64,000 nucleotides of DNA from a virus. Positions 24,093-32,024 of this stretch are shown here, one piece after another. Each line of letters begins with the position of its first letter. Within the stretch, counting starts at the first letter, position 1. The notes below the pieces were generated by a model. It was not told where the DNA came from and searched no databases. It saw only the letters and a list, made by a program, of their open reading frames with translations. Where the stretch lies: positions 62,001 through 126,000 of the IMG/VR virus record IMGVR_UViG_3300045051_000978; one strand, written 5' to 3'. A program made the translations under genes and the position numbers.

Positions 24093-25100
24093 CTACAACC
24101 GCGGCGTGCGCTTGCCGGCGGTCTCGACCAGGGTTCCGCCCGTGACCTTGGCACCCTTCACCACGCTCTTGGTGCCTGCATACGTCGCCAGCGCCGTCGA
24201 AGCAGCAGCGACCGCCGCGGCCGACAGGCCGACATCCTTCAGCGCCGTGCCGACCTCGTCCAGCTCGTAGCCCTCGCAGAGCCCGATGGTCGTCGTGATG
24301 GTCTCCACAACCGTACCGGCATCAGCCATCTTGATCAGGTTCTGGCCGAACATCTCCTTCAACGGCTCGACCACTTTGGGATCATTGAAATGGCTCGTGC
24401 CTCCTGGCAGCAGCCAGAACACCTCGAAGCGCTCGCGCAGCTCCGCCAGGATGGACGGCGTGGGAATCGGTTCGCCGATGTCGTCGCCGATGACCTTCTT
24501 CACCTCGGCAGGGCTGACCTGCTTGTACGGCAACTCGTCACCAAGGAAAAAGGCGTAGCCCTTCTTGCCCCGCTTGTTGACGCTGTCCAGATCGGTGTGC
24601 CGCGCCAGGAAGTACATGCCCAGCTCGTAGGACTCCGTGTGCTGCCCGCCGCCGTTGCCCTCCAGGAAGATGTTGGTCAACGCCGCATCCATCTCGTTGC
24701 CGGCCTCGAACTGCCCGACCTGGAGGGGCACCTCGTCGCTCTTCGCGTCGCCGATGGCACCGAAGAGAATGTGCGGATGCTCGATGAAGCCGCGCTTCAC
24801 CAGGGCAGCCATCAGCTTGCCGAGTTTTTCGACGAAAACACGCGGCGTGTTCGCCATGGACCCGGTCACGTCGAACATGATCGCGACCGGGATCGAGTTG
24901 GGATGAACGTCACTGTCGAACGACTCCCGAATGACCTTGCCTGCCTTGTTCTTGCGTGACGGATCGAGGGTTTCGTGCAAGGAAGACGCTGCCGTGCCTG
25001 CCCTGACGGCAGCAGTATGTGCGAACACATCCGCTCCGGTTGATTTCGCCGTCGTGAGACGGGCCGAATAGACTGCATCACTGTAGCTGGAACCACCCAT
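24093..25100 (-). CDS. von Willebrand factor A domain protein
   Basis: 335 residues. A vWA domain begins at about residue 70 (IPVAIMFDVTGSMANTP); DVTGSM is a perfect MIDAS metal site. Downstream text (HILFGAIGDAKSDEVPL, then KGYAFFLGDELPY) fits the rest of the fold. The C-terminal 60 residues are Ala/Thr/Gly-rich. A strong AGGAG ribosome-binding site precedes ATG 25100, unlike most genes here. It is the first downstream partner of a J-domain/pseudokinase gene. Confidence 0.85.
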   Translation of the reverse strand: MGGSSYSDAVYSARLTTAKSTGADVFAHTAAVRAGTAASSLHETLDPSRKNKAGKVIRESFDSDVHPNSIPVAIMFDVTGSMANTPRVFVEKLGKLMAALVKRGFIEHPHILFGAIGDAKSDEVPLQVGQFEAGNEMDAALTNIFLEGNGGGQHTESYELGMYFLARHTDLDSVNKRGKKGYAFFLGDELPYKQVSPAEVKKVIGDDIGEPIPTPSILAELRERFEVFWLLPGGTSHFNDPKVVEPLKEMFGQNLIKMADAGTVVETITTTIGLCEGYELDEVGTALKDVGLSAAAVAAASTALATYAGTKSVVKGAKVTGGTLVETAGKRTPRL

Positions 25101-25129
25101 GGGTATCTCCTCTTCTGGTTGTTGACGGT

Positions 25130-25678
25130 TTACTGACGAGACTGAAAAATCGTAGACAGCGTAAGCGCGCCATCAGGGATGGGAGGCAGGTTGGGAGGCT
25201 CAGGACGCTCGGTCTCCAGATTGGCAGCAGCGCGTTCCTCGTCCCGCTTCTGATCCTCAAGCGCCCGGTTGTTCTGGTACGCCCAATGACCTGGCACGTA
25301 CTCGACGAAATGAACGTTCGGGCCAGAAAAAGGAAACCGGTCAGGTCCGCTACCGCCCAGGACCATCAGCTGACCCTCGGCTGCGCGCTTCAGCTGCACC
25401 TCGGCCAGAAGAGCATCGACAGCCCCCGGCGGCACCATGCGGCTGTCGATGCAGGCCACGCCAAAAGGCAGGTCCTTGAACTCCATCGCGAAGAACTCCA
25501 GGAACTGGTTGCGCGGAGTCTGCGGCCTGAAGTAGCGCCATTCGAGCGCTGTCACGAAGTGCAAGAAACCGGCACGGAGAGCCATGCCGACGTAGCACTG
25601 AATGTGTGGGTTTTGCTGAACAGCGCGCACCGCTGGCATCAGCGGGCTTTCAATCACGCCGGACATGTCTTTGAACAT
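25130..25678 (-). CDS. Unknown protein between vWA and J-domain/kinase genes
   Basis: 182 residues from ATG 25678. Hydrophobic core segments (VGMALRAGFLHFVTALEW) and a Pro/Glu-rich C-terminus (ERPEPPNLPPIPDG). It sits between the J-domain/pseudokinase and vWA genes, so is likely a component of the same system. No family recognised. Confidence 0.6.
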   Translation of the reverse strand: MFKDMSGVIESPLMPAVRAVQQNPHIQCYVGMALRAGFLHFVTALEWRYFRPQTPRNQFLEFFAMEFKDLPFGVACIDSRMVPPGAVDALLAEVQLKRAAEGQLMVLGGSGPDRFPFSGPNVHFVEYVPGHWAYQNNRALEDQKRDEERAAANLETERPEPPNLPPIPDGALTLSTIFQSRQ

Positions 25679-25682
25679 AGAT

Positions 25683-26753
25683 TTACAGTGTGAAGTGCCG
25701 AAACGAAGGTTTGCCGAAAGCGTTCCGAAGAACCGTGTCAAAATCGGTATACAGTTCAATGGCCTCCTGCGTCCGGCCGCTGTAGCCGAGCAGGCAGGCG
25801 CGCAGCACCGAAGCCATCGCCCTGGGCGCGTGGTCGAGCCCGCCGATCAGCTGCTCGAAGCACTTCACCGCCATGTACAGGTCGAGCCCATAGCTCGCCG
25901 GCATCTTCTTGCGCACGTCCTCCGGGTAGTAGAGTGCGCTGTCCTCGGCCATCGCCTTGGGCTTGTCGCCCTTCTTCACGGCATAGGAGAAGTCGAGAAG
26001 GATGCCGTTGTGCGCTCCCTTCTCGGTCTTGTCCAGGAGGCAGACCAAAACGTGCTTCGGCACAACAGCCGTGTGCACGTACCCGGCCCCATGCACGGCC
26101 ATGAGCGCACCGACGAGCCGGCGGAACATCCAGGCCGCGTCCGGCACAGCGATGCCGCACGGGTGTCGCTCGATGATCTCGGCCAGAGTGTGGTAGCCCG
26201 CACCCGGGTCTTTCAGGACGTTGACGCGCCGACCGTCCACATCGAACTGGTCAACGAAATGTGGCAGGTGAAACTCGCAGAGCTGCTCGGTCTTCGCTGC
26301 CGCGGCAGCTTCACGTATGGCTTTCAGCGCAGCGCGCTCGTTGTCGAGCAGATCGTTGTCACCTGGGTGACGCGCCGCTTTGAATATCAGGGGCGCGTCC
26401 TTGGCGCTGGACGCGTAACCGCTGTAGACGTTCGAGATGTCCCCAGGCGGGCGCACGCGCACGAGTTTGTACTCGGCCTTCTTGGTCGCGACGGTGATGT
26501 TGACGACATCGCGCTGTCCGAAGGTACCGGCAGCGATCTTGTCGTCTGCCTCCACTTTGAAGTCGTCGAGCAGCTTGAAGCACTCCTCCGCGATCTTCTT
26601 TTCGCGCTTGCCGCTGTACAGGTCAGGATGAACCACCTTGGCCAGCTCGCGATACCGCTTCTTAACGTCTTCGTCCGGTTTTCCGTTTACAGGAAACACG
26701 TCCTCGCAGTAGCGAGCTTCAGTCAAGATTGTCCTGGCCTCAGTGAGCGTCAT
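25683..26753 (-). CDS. J-domain fused to a protein pseudokinase
   Basis: 356 residues. The N-terminal J-domain (about residues 15-70) has KKRYRELAKVVHPDLYSGK with the HPD motif, so it should stimulate an Hsp70. A protein-kinase-like fold follows: LIFKAARHPGD (VAIK-like Lys), NERAALKAI (alpha-C Glu), VHTAVVPKHVLV where HRDxKxxN is expected, and LLDFSYAV where DFG is expected. The catalytic Asp and Asn are lost, so it is probably a pseudokinase. ATGA overlap joins it to the small lipoprotein gene. Confidence 0.8.
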   Translation of the reverse strand: MTLTEARTILTEARYCEDVFPVNGKPDEDVKKRYRELAKVVHPDLYSGKREKKIAEECFKLLDDFKVEADDKIAAGTFGQRDVVNITVATKKAEYKLVRVRPPGDISNVYSGYASSAKDAPLIFKAARHPGDNDLLDNERAALKAIREAAAAAKTEQLCEFHLPHFVDQFDVDGRRVNVLKDPGAGYHTLAEIIERHPCGIAVPDAAWMFRRLVGALMAVHGAGYVHTAVVPKHVLVCLLDKTEKGAHNGILLDFSYAVKKGDKPKAMAEDSALYYPEDVRKKMPASYGLDLYMAVKCFEQLIGGLDHAPRAMASVLRACLLGYSGRTQEAIELYTDFDTVLRNAFGKPSFRHFTL

Positions 26754-26902
26754 TGCGTGAGTAGCGAATAGTTGACCGGCGGCATTGGAATCACGTTGTT
26801 GGTGCTCGGCGGCGCGAGCGGAGGCGCAGGAACGGGCGCAGGCTCCGGAGTGCGGCAAGCGGTGAGGACGACGAGACCAAGGAGAGCAAGAGCTGCTTTC
26901 AT
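26750..26902 (-). CDS. Small Pro-rich lipoprotein, Rz1-like
   Basis: 50 residues, start ATG 26902, stop TGA overlapping the next ATG. MKAALALLGLVVLTAC ends in a lipobox LTAC with Cys at 16. The mature peptide is Pro-rich (PEPAPVPAPPLAPPS), as in the outer-membrane spanin Rz1. No adjacent inner-membrane spanin is evident, so a role in lysis is only one possibility; a surface role in the operon is another. It is too short to be found by length filters. Confidence 0.7.
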   Translation of the reverse strand: MKAALALLGLVVLTACRTPEPAPVPAPPLAPPSTNNVIPMPPVNYSLLTQ

Positions 26903-27384
26903 AGGCGGAAGAGCATGCAGGATTGGATTTCGGTTTTCGACGGCCGAAGGATACGACCGTTCTGTGGTTCCATGAAACCGATTTCCAAAGTGCCGCCTTG
27001 GTGCAGCGTGTGAAAAAACGCGTTGACCGCGTGCGGCCCCTGCGCAGGCGTAAACCAGAATTCACCGAACGCCAAACCGGCCGCAGGCTTCACCGGTCCC
27101 TTGCCCGGCTGGCGGGACTCCTGGATGGTGCGATTGTTCAGGAGCTGCGCGTAGCCGGCGCACATGCGGGAGAAGTCGTCACAGTCGTTGGCGTCCGCCT
27201 GATACTGGCCGATGCCGAGAACCTGCATGGTCTGCAACCACGCGTCCGAGAACGTGGACTCAACCCACGGAAGCGACGGCAGAAGGTAGGTCTCGTCCGA
27301 AAACAGCAGCGCGTTTGCGCTGATGCCACAGGCAACAGCAGCACGGACGAGTTCGTGAGACTGGGCTTGAGTGAAGTAGCTCAT
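26899..27384 (-). CDS. Papain-like fold protein, MOA-type
   Basis: 161 residues. DANDCDDFSRMCAGY around residues 65-78 supplies a candidate nucleophile Cys, GPHAVNAFFHTL a His, and IGFMEPQNGR a third site. The NDCDDF...HAxN...EPQ arrangement is that of agglutinin-like (MOA C-terminal) papain-fold domains. Function could be a cysteine protease or transglutaminase. No signal peptide. Confidence 0.55.
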   Translation of the reverse strand: MSYFTQAQSHELVRAAVACGISANALLFSDETYLLPSLPWVESTFSDAWLQTMQVLGIGQYQADANDCDDFSRMCAGYAQLLNNRTIQESRQPGKGPVKPAAGLAFGEFWFTPAQGPHAVNAFFHTLHQGGTLEIGFMEPQNGRILRPSKTEIQSCMLFRL

Positions 27385-27791
27385 GCTGGGGAGAACTCCA
27401 TTCGAGTGTAGTCCGCAAAGCGCTTTCCGGATTTGCGGTGCGCGTTGATGGCGACGACTTCACGCAGACCGGCGCTCGTGAGGCTGACAATCGGATGAAT
27501 ACCTGTGCCACCGACACTGACGTAGCCTGCCTTCTCCAGGTCATCCAGACAGTCCCAGTCATCGTGCCCGGATTCGGTTCCGTTTTTCAGGCGGGTGGAG
27601 TACACCTCCCGCCAAGTCAAAAGCGCCGCGTGCCGATCCGTGCGCAAACCTGGATGCCGACCCACATTGCAGCGCAAGCGGCTGCGGTCTACTTCCGCGT
27701 GCTCACCAAGAAGGTTTGCGCAAGCTGCGCCGACGTAAGCCAGCAAACTCCAATGGTCCTGGCCAAATTCGTCAGGCGGAATCGTACGCAC
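27381..27791 (-). CDS. Unknown protein
   Basis: 136 residues from GTG 27791, chosen because a promoter lies 6 nt upstream. The second half (DDLEKAGYVSVGGTGIHPIVSLTSAGLREVV) resembles a winged helix. It heads the operon running through the papain-like, lipoprotein, J-domain and vWA genes. Confidence 0.6.
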   Translation of the reverse strand: MRTIPPDEFGQDHWSLLAYVGAACANLLGEHAEVDRSRLRCNVGRHPGLRTDRHAALLTWREVYSTRLKNGTESGHDDWDCLDDLEKAGYVSVGGTGIHPIVSLTSAGLREVVAINAHRKSGKRFADYTRMEFSPA

Positions 27792-27797
27792 AGTAAA

Positions 27798-27826
27798 ACC
27801 GTATACAAACAGGCAACGTGAGTCAA
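27798..27826 (-). promoter_or_regulatory. Sigma70-like promoter on the minus strand
   Basis: TTGACT (27821-27826), 17 bp, TACGGT (27798-27803), preceded by GTA. GTG 27791 is 6 nt downstream. It should drive the five-gene operon down to the vWA gene. Confidence 0.6.
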
Positions 27827-27828
27827 CC

Positions 27829-28029
27829 TCAGTTTCGCACGATGTCCTTGACCGGCGTGATGTCGATCTCGCCGATGCTGCTCAGGTCGTTCTTATCCCC
27901 CACGCCGAGAACGCGCTGGCTGTACAAGCCGCAACGCAGACAACGTCTCCGCTGGAAGATCGTGTAGCCGTGAGCGTGCGACAGCATCCACTTCGACCAC
28001 TTGTGCATGAACGGAAAGCATCTTTTCAT
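27829..28029 (-). CDS. Small protein with CxxC
   Basis: 66 residues. RRRCLRCGLYSQRVLGVG near residues 27-45 with upstream His suggests a small zinc-binding fold. Follows the upstream gene by an ATGA overlap. Function unknown. Confidence 0.55.
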   Translation of the reverse strand: MKRCFPFMHKWSKWMLSHAHGYTIFQRRRCLRCGLYSQRVLGVGDKNDLSSIGEIDITPVKDIVRN

Positions 28030-28352
28030 GGCGTATACGGAATCAGTTTAAGGTCGTAATCGTCAACCACGCCAGTCTCCCAGTCCCTGCGCTCGTTGCA
28101 CGCGATGACCGTGTACAGCCCGTCTTCAACCGAGTCCAGGTTCACGATCATCTGCGCAGCCAGGTCAGCCCCAACAGCGCTGATCTCCTCTTCCAGAAGG
28201 CATGCCTGCGGCCCCGAGAGTTTACGCATGAAGCTCACGTCGCGCCTGACGGAAAGCCCGCGGCGCGTCGCCCAAGTGGACGTGCGCACGCGCACCACGG
28301 TGCGGTACAGCCGCTCCTTCGTCTCATCCACCGGATCGAGTTCCAGGTTCAT
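28026..28352 (-). CDS. Unknown protein
   Basis: 108 residues from ATG 28352, which overlaps the upstream stop. TTRRGLSVRR-like basic segment (ATRRGLSVRRDVSF), helical middle, beta C-terminus ending PYTP. No family recognised. Confidence 0.55.
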   Translation of the reverse strand: MNLELDPVDETKERLYRTVVRVRTSTWATRRGLSVRRDVSFMRKLSGPQACLLEEEISAVGADLAAQMIVNLDSVEDGLYTVIACNERRDWETGVVDDYDLKLIPYTP

Positions 28353-28627
28353 ACGCCAAGCTTCTGCCGCAGCGCGGACCACGCGGCGTCGGTCGGCTCA
28401 GCAAGGACGCCCATGCGGTGCAGCAGCATGATCTGGTAATCCCGTGCGCCGCGGCACAAGTGCGTCTCAGGCTTCCCGTGCAAACGAGGATGGTGGCAAA
28501 CCTGCGAAGTCTTCAAAACGCGTGCCTCCACCTTCGCACGAACCTGCCTGTCGCCTCGCGGTCCGAACGGGCACGTCGGACAACACTTGGCCATCACCTG
28601 CATATCCCTGACGATCACTTCATCCAT
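28349..28627 (-). CDS. Cys-rich small protein
   Basis: 92 residues. CCPTCPFGPRG, CHHP and HLCRGARDYQ give five Cys and His in a pattern seen in phage-encoded small metal-binding proteins. No further function can be given. Confidence 0.6.
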   Translation of the reverse strand: MDEVIVRDMQVMAKCCPTCPFGPRGDRQVRAKVEARVLKTSQVCHHPRLHGKPETHLCRGARDYQIMLLHRMGVLAEPTDAAWSALRQKLGV

Positions 28628-28857
28628 TGCCTGAGCTGTTTGCTGAGCCGGCCGTAACGTCGCGCACGGCGCATCAACTGTTCGTGTTCAAACGAGCGCG
28701 GAGCAAAGCCGCTCGCCTTCAGACGAGCGGCTTGTTCTGCCTCAGCCAGTGCCCGCAGCAACGTAGGACTCTGCCTACGCACCGCGTACCCGAGCGTCGC
28801 GGCTTCAAAGTCTTCCAGCAGCGATGACGTGCTCGAAGTCTTCGGTTCGGAAGGCAT
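28615..28857 (-). CDS. Small helical protein with LLED motif
   Basis: 80 residues. TSSTSSLLEDFEAATLGYAV near the start contains LLED but lacks the preceding I/V-V, so it is only a weak candidate for the recurrent tag. The rest is helical and basic (RRARRYGRLSKQLRQ). Confidence 0.55.
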   Translation of the reverse strand: MPSEPKTSSTSSLLEDFEAATLGYAVRRQSPTLLRALAEAEQAARLKASGFAPRSFEHEQLMRRARRYGRLSKQLRQWMK

Positions 28858-29212
28858 AGTGGATGGCGGCGCGGCTCATCTGGGCATCCAGAGGGTGCAC
28901 GTTGCGCTGAACCAGGGCTTGGATGCGCTCGCGCACTTTGTTGACGGCCTTCTTGAACGCCGCCTCGGTCTTGATCTGCTGGTTCCAGGAGACGCTGATG
29001 TGAACCACGCGCAGGACGCCGTCTGCGTCTACGGACGCAATCATGCGCATGCCGTCACGCCAGTCGAACACGTGCTTACGCAGCTGACCAGGGCGCTTGA
29101 CGAGGCCGGCAACGACAGCGCCAGTCTGCACGTCCGGGTAGAGAGCCTTCGGAAAGCGCTCCCTGATCTCCTTGTCGGTTTCCGGCTCAAAGGGTAGGCG
29201 CTCGTCGCTCAT
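28805..29212 (-). CDS. Unknown protein
   Basis: 135 residues. VLRVVHISVSWNQQIKTEAAF and KAVNKVRERIQALVQ suggest a mixed alpha/beta protein. Overlaps the next gene by 53 bp. No family recognised. Confidence 0.55.
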   Translation of the reverse strand: MSDERLPFEPETDKEIRERFPKALYPDVQTGAVVAGLVKRPGQLRKHVFDWRDGMRMIASVDADGVLRVVHISVSWNQQIKTEAAFKKAVNKVRERIQALVQRNVHPLDAQMSRAAIHYAFRTEDFEHVIAAGRL

Positions 29213-29214
29213 GG

Positions 29215-30015
29215 CTACGCCTCCAGACCCAGCACCAAATCGTCTACATTTTCAACGACAAACTGCGCGAGACGCAGCGGAGCGTCCGCATCCATCTTGC
29301 CCTCGGCATCCGGCTTGGCCGCAGCAGCGAGGCGGGCCAGCTCGAACCGAAGGCGCTTCGCGTTCAGGACCATGTCCACCGCAGCCATCACGTTGGGGAA
29401 ATGCTCCTCGATGATCGGCCGCACCGCGTTGGCCACCTGCCGGTGCTCCTTCTGCGTGGTCGGCTCCTCGCGCACCATCAGGTAGTGAATCCAGGACCGG
29501 ATGCTGCCCTTCATGTAAAGGCGCGTGCGCGTCGAAAGCGGCAGAACGAACCGAGCCGTTTCGTTGGATGCACCACGCTCGATGCACTCCTCGTACAGGA
29601 GAAACGAGCGGGAGATGTGATCGGTGACGCGCTCGTCCAGGGCCACGTTGCCCAAGGGCTCCTCGCTCGATTGCCGGCTGGTCGCGCCCGGCTTGCGCAA
29701 CTCGATGGGCTCCGACTGCGTGACCTTGGCATACCGCTGGCTGAACTCCTGGAAGCGAAAGGAGTGGTGGCGCAAAATCTGCGCAGCGATGGCCCGGCTC
29801 GTGGTGATCTCCACCGTCACATCCGCCTGATCGAACACCGACCAGTGCTTCTTGCGGATGCAGTAGGCAAGGAGGCGCGGAGCCGTGGCCGTGTTGAGCT
29901 GGTTGTTCGGATTGCTGACGCGTGCTTCGTAAACAATCAGCTGCTCTGCTGTCAGCTCCTGGCCGTCTTCGTCGCGGACAAAGGACTTGGTGATGGAAGC
30001 AATGGTGACGTTCAT
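29215..30015 (-). CDS. thyX: FAD-dependent thymidylate synthase
   Basis: 266 residues from ATG 30015. The ThyX signature appears as RHHSFRFQEFSQRY (family RHRxxSxNExSxRY, first R and S present), with further support from SNETARFVLPLSTRTRLYMK, the typical later ThyX motif. It makes dTMP from dUMP using FAD and methylene-folate. The start overlaps the upstream stop. ThyX is common in large phages. Confidence 0.9.
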   Translation of the reverse strand: MNVTIASITKSFVRDEDGQELTAEQLIVYEARVSNPNNQLNTATAPRLLAYCIRKKHWSVFDQADVTVEITTSRAIAAQILRHHSFRFQEFSQRYAKVTQSEPIELRKPGATSRQSSEEPLGNVALDERVTDHISRSFLLYEECIERGASNETARFVLPLSTRTRLYMKGSIRSWIHYLMVREEPTTQKEHRQVANAVRPIIEEHFPNVMAAVDMVLNAKRLRFELARLAAAAKPDAEGKMDADAPLRLAQFVVENVDDLVLGLEA

Positions 30016-30320
30016 ACGGGAGTTTGGTTTTCGGGTACTAGAACAGCGTCGATCTGGCTCTGAAGCACTGGGTCGCTGACATGCGGACGAACTGTACACA
30101 AAACCACCAGGACCTGCGCAAGCTTTCTGCGCAGCTGTTCGATTTCGCGTTTGGCAGATTGCGCGTACCCGGCACCATCGAGCAGCTCCTCGGTCTGGTG
30201 ATCCAGCCACTGCTCAATGGTGAGGTCCTTGCGGTCGAGGCTTACCCCGTACTTCCTCAACCCGGTCGCGTCGCGCTCAAGAAGACGACCAATCAGATTC
30301 TCCGTTACCTTAGACGCCAT
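30012..30320 (-). CDS. Tagged small protein, RKYG family
   Basis: 102 residues. LRKYGVSLDRKDLTIEQWLDHQTEELLDGAGY near residue 20-52 is a motif block shared by many phage proteins annotated as MazG-related or unknown. VTENLIGRLLERD at the N-terminus matches the recurrent tag (LIGRLLE). Coupled to ThyX. Confidence 0.65.
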   Translation of the reverse strand: MASKVTENLIGRLLERDATGLRKYGVSLDRKDLTIEQWLDHQTEELLDGAGYAQSAKREIEQLRRKLAQVLVVLCTVRPHVSDPVLQSQIDAVLVPENQTPV

Positions 30321-30325
30321 GCTCC

Positions 30326-30658
30326 CTAGAACGCGGCATCCGGATCGATGCGCGAGTACCAGAGGGAAAGCATATAAGCGACCGCGGCAACCTTGTGCCG
30401 ATAGCTGACGTGGAACGAACCCAACACGGCGCGCAGGTGGCGCATGGCTACCCTGTGGTCAATGCCGTCCTTGGGCTCGTAAACAGTTGCTTGAGGCAGC
30501 CCGTCGTAAAACCAGCGACTGGCCAGGACGTGCCAAGCGTTGGTGGTATCGTAGAATTCGGCAGGAATCGCCTCTTCGCCTGGAAGCAATGTTGCCGATT
30601 GCGTGGGTAACGCGGTGTCGAAGTCGCTTACCTCTTGTGGCTGGATTGGGATAGCCAT
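30326..30658 (-). CDS. Unknown protein
   Basis: 110 residues. HVLASRWFYDGLPQATVYEP followed by HLRAVLGSFHVSYRHKVAAVAYML, predominantly helical. No family. A GTAAAC site is in the coding sequence. Confidence 0.55.
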   Translation of the reverse strand: MAIPIQPQEVSDFDTALPTQSATLLPGEEAIPAEFYDTTNAWHVLASRWFYDGLPQATVYEPKDGIDHRVAMRHLRAVLGSFHVSYRHKVAAVAYMLSLWYSRIDPDAAF

Positions 30659-30855
30659 CGAGTGATAGCCGCCGGGCTCTGATCTTCGAGCTTCCGAACA
30701 GCGATGTTGTCCTCAGGACTGAATCGACGGTGGTCGCCACGCACCTCGCACATCAAACCCGCGTTTGGGTAACACAGGGTGACCTCACCTGAGGCTAAAC
30801 GCGCCTCGTAGAAGTCTTTGTCGTAATCCCCGTCCCACGCGCCGAATTCAGGCAT
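30628..30855 (-). CDS. Small protein
   Basis: 75 residues beginning MPEFGAWDGDYDKDFYEARL. It overlaps the gene at 30658 by 31 bp. No family recognised. Confidence 0.5.
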   Translation of the reverse strand: MPEFGAWDGDYDKDFYEARLASGEVTLCYPNAGLMCEVRGDHRRFSPEDNIAVRKLEDQSPAAITRWLSQSSHKR

Positions 30856-30904
30856 AGCTCAAAACGTGTCCGTACTCAACATAGGTAGCGAGGCTGCGTT
30901 TCGT

Positions 30905-31114
30905 TTACACAAAACTGTTGCAGCTGTTCGCAGGCTCGCCGATGTCGCCCAGTGCCGTGAGGTTGATTTTGCCGATCAAGCGGCGCAGGACAGCTCGATC
31001 CGCCTTGGTGACGCGCCAGAGCAGGGTCCTGTACGGGCTGCGCACTCCCCAAGTCGTGAGGTTGGTGACGTGAATTCGCAGCGTTCCGCGCTGCTGTAAC
31101 GTCAACCAGGTCAT
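30905..31114 (-). CDS. Small basic protein
   Basis: 69 residues from ATG 31114. RGTLRIHVTNLTTWGVRSPYR and RAVLRRLIGKINLTALGDI suggest a small alpha/beta fold. A longer upstream frame exists but is out of phase with the known neighbours. No family recognised. Confidence 0.5.
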   Translation of the reverse strand: MTWLTLQQRGTLRIHVTNLTTWGVRSPYRTLLWRVTKADRAVLRRLIGKINLTALGDIGEPANSCNSFV

Positions 31115-31134
31115 GGGGATAGTTGCCGAAGCCT

Positions 31135-31479
31135 CTACGGCAACTGACCGGGCTGGATGTCGAACCTTCTTCGATGGCCGCTCTCCACCCAGATGCCCGC
31201 GATGTGGTTTCCGTCCTTGTGCGCGTGCACGCTTTCCAGGAGGCCGTTTTCGTCGCCTTGTGTCCATGTTCCAGTCTGGGTTGCCGGTGTGATGCGCAGC
31301 TTGTATCGGATTGGCCGGCGCGTCCGCTCGTCGATGCCCTTGCAGAATGAAGCCTCGAATGCCTCCGGCCGCTGCTGCACCCATTCCAGCTGGCAGGTTT
31401 CGACTGCGCCTCGGCTGTCGAACTCAGACAGCTTGATGTTCCACGGCTGGGGTGAAGGCTCGGTTGTCGGTGTCGTCAT
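31135..31479 (-). CDS. Unknown protein
   Basis: 114 residues from ATG 31479. IKLSEFDSRGAVETCQLEW then RYKLRITPATQTGTWTQG, a beta-rich sequence. Overlaps the upstream gene by 56 bp. No family recognised. Confidence 0.5.
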   Translation of the reverse strand: MTTPTTEPSPQPWNIKLSEFDSRGAVETCQLEWVQQRPEAFEASFCKGIDERTRRPIRYKLRITPATQTGTWTQGDENGLLESVHAHKDGNHIAGIWVESGHRRRFDIQPGQLP

Positions 31480-31648
31480 AAACGGTGAACTGATCGAGGT
31501 TGATGCCCGTGCAGAACTCGCGCAGGTCGTGCAGGAGCGCCTCTGTTGAAAAATACTGGCGCGTGTTGATGGCAATGGCGGTGCCATTCAACTCGAACCG
31601 GAACCCGTAAGTTCCAGGCACGTACTCGAACAGCACCAGCTTCAGCAT
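31424..31648 (-). CDS. Small protein with good ribosome-binding site
   Basis: 74 residues from ATG 31648, chosen because GGAGG lies five bases upstream. MLKLVLFEYVPGTYGFRF then FSTEALLHDLREFCTGI. No family recognised. Confidence 0.55.
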   Translation of the reverse strand: MLKLVLFEYVPGTYGFRFELNGTAIAINTRQYFSTEALLHDLREFCTGINLDQFTVYDDTDNRAFTPAVEHQAV

Positions 31649-31664
31649 TCCATCCTCCAGAACG

Positions 31665-31943
31665 TCATTGGAGGTTGAGCTGCCACTTCGGGCTGTAGGG
31701 GTCTGCGGCGTCAGGGGTGAGGGGCTTGAGGGCATCGATGATCTTCTGGGTGGCTTTCCAGTCCACGCGCTTGACGTTCTTGCCCGGCGGGCGAAACACG
31801 AGATGCAGCTCGTGCCGACCTTCATCGACCAGGGTACGGAACTGGAACACACGATCCGGGAAGCCCGGCCTGTGGACCAGGACATGGTCGCCTTGAAGCT
31901 GCGTGATTGTCTCGCGTTGGGTCAGATCGAGAACAGGTCGCAT
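31665..31943 (-). CDS. Unknown protein
   Basis: 92 residues. HVLVHRPGFPDRVFQFRTLV then ELHLVFRPPGKNVKRVDW suggests a beta-rich small domain. It diverges from the + gene at 32025 across an 81-bp region. Confidence 0.55.
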   Translation of the reverse strand: MRPVLDLTQRETITQLQGDHVLVHRPGFPDRVFQFRTLVDEGRHELHLVFRPPGKNVKRVDWKATQKIIDALKPLTPDAADPYSPKWQLNLQ

Positions 31944-31966
31944 GGACTGAAGAACGGTTTTTGAAG

Positions 31967-31995
31967 TTGACCGGCGTGCTCAAAGTGTTTACATT
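31967..31995 (+). promoter_or_regulatory. Sigma70-like promoter in a divergent region
   Basis: TTGACC (31967-31972), 17 bp, TACATT (31990-31995), preceded by GTT. The leader to ATG 32025 is about 29 nt, longer than at the other sites. A GTTTAC site forms the -10 core; a weaker TTGCGT-15-TAAACA match exists on the other strand through the same hexamer. Confidence 0.55.
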
Positions 31996-32024
31996 TTTCG
32001 AGGACGACGCAAGCCCTTTCAACC

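Noticed and set aside
23913-24959. A long plus-strand open frame opposite the vWA gene
   Set aside because: No domains, and the vWA MIDAS motif is on the other strand.
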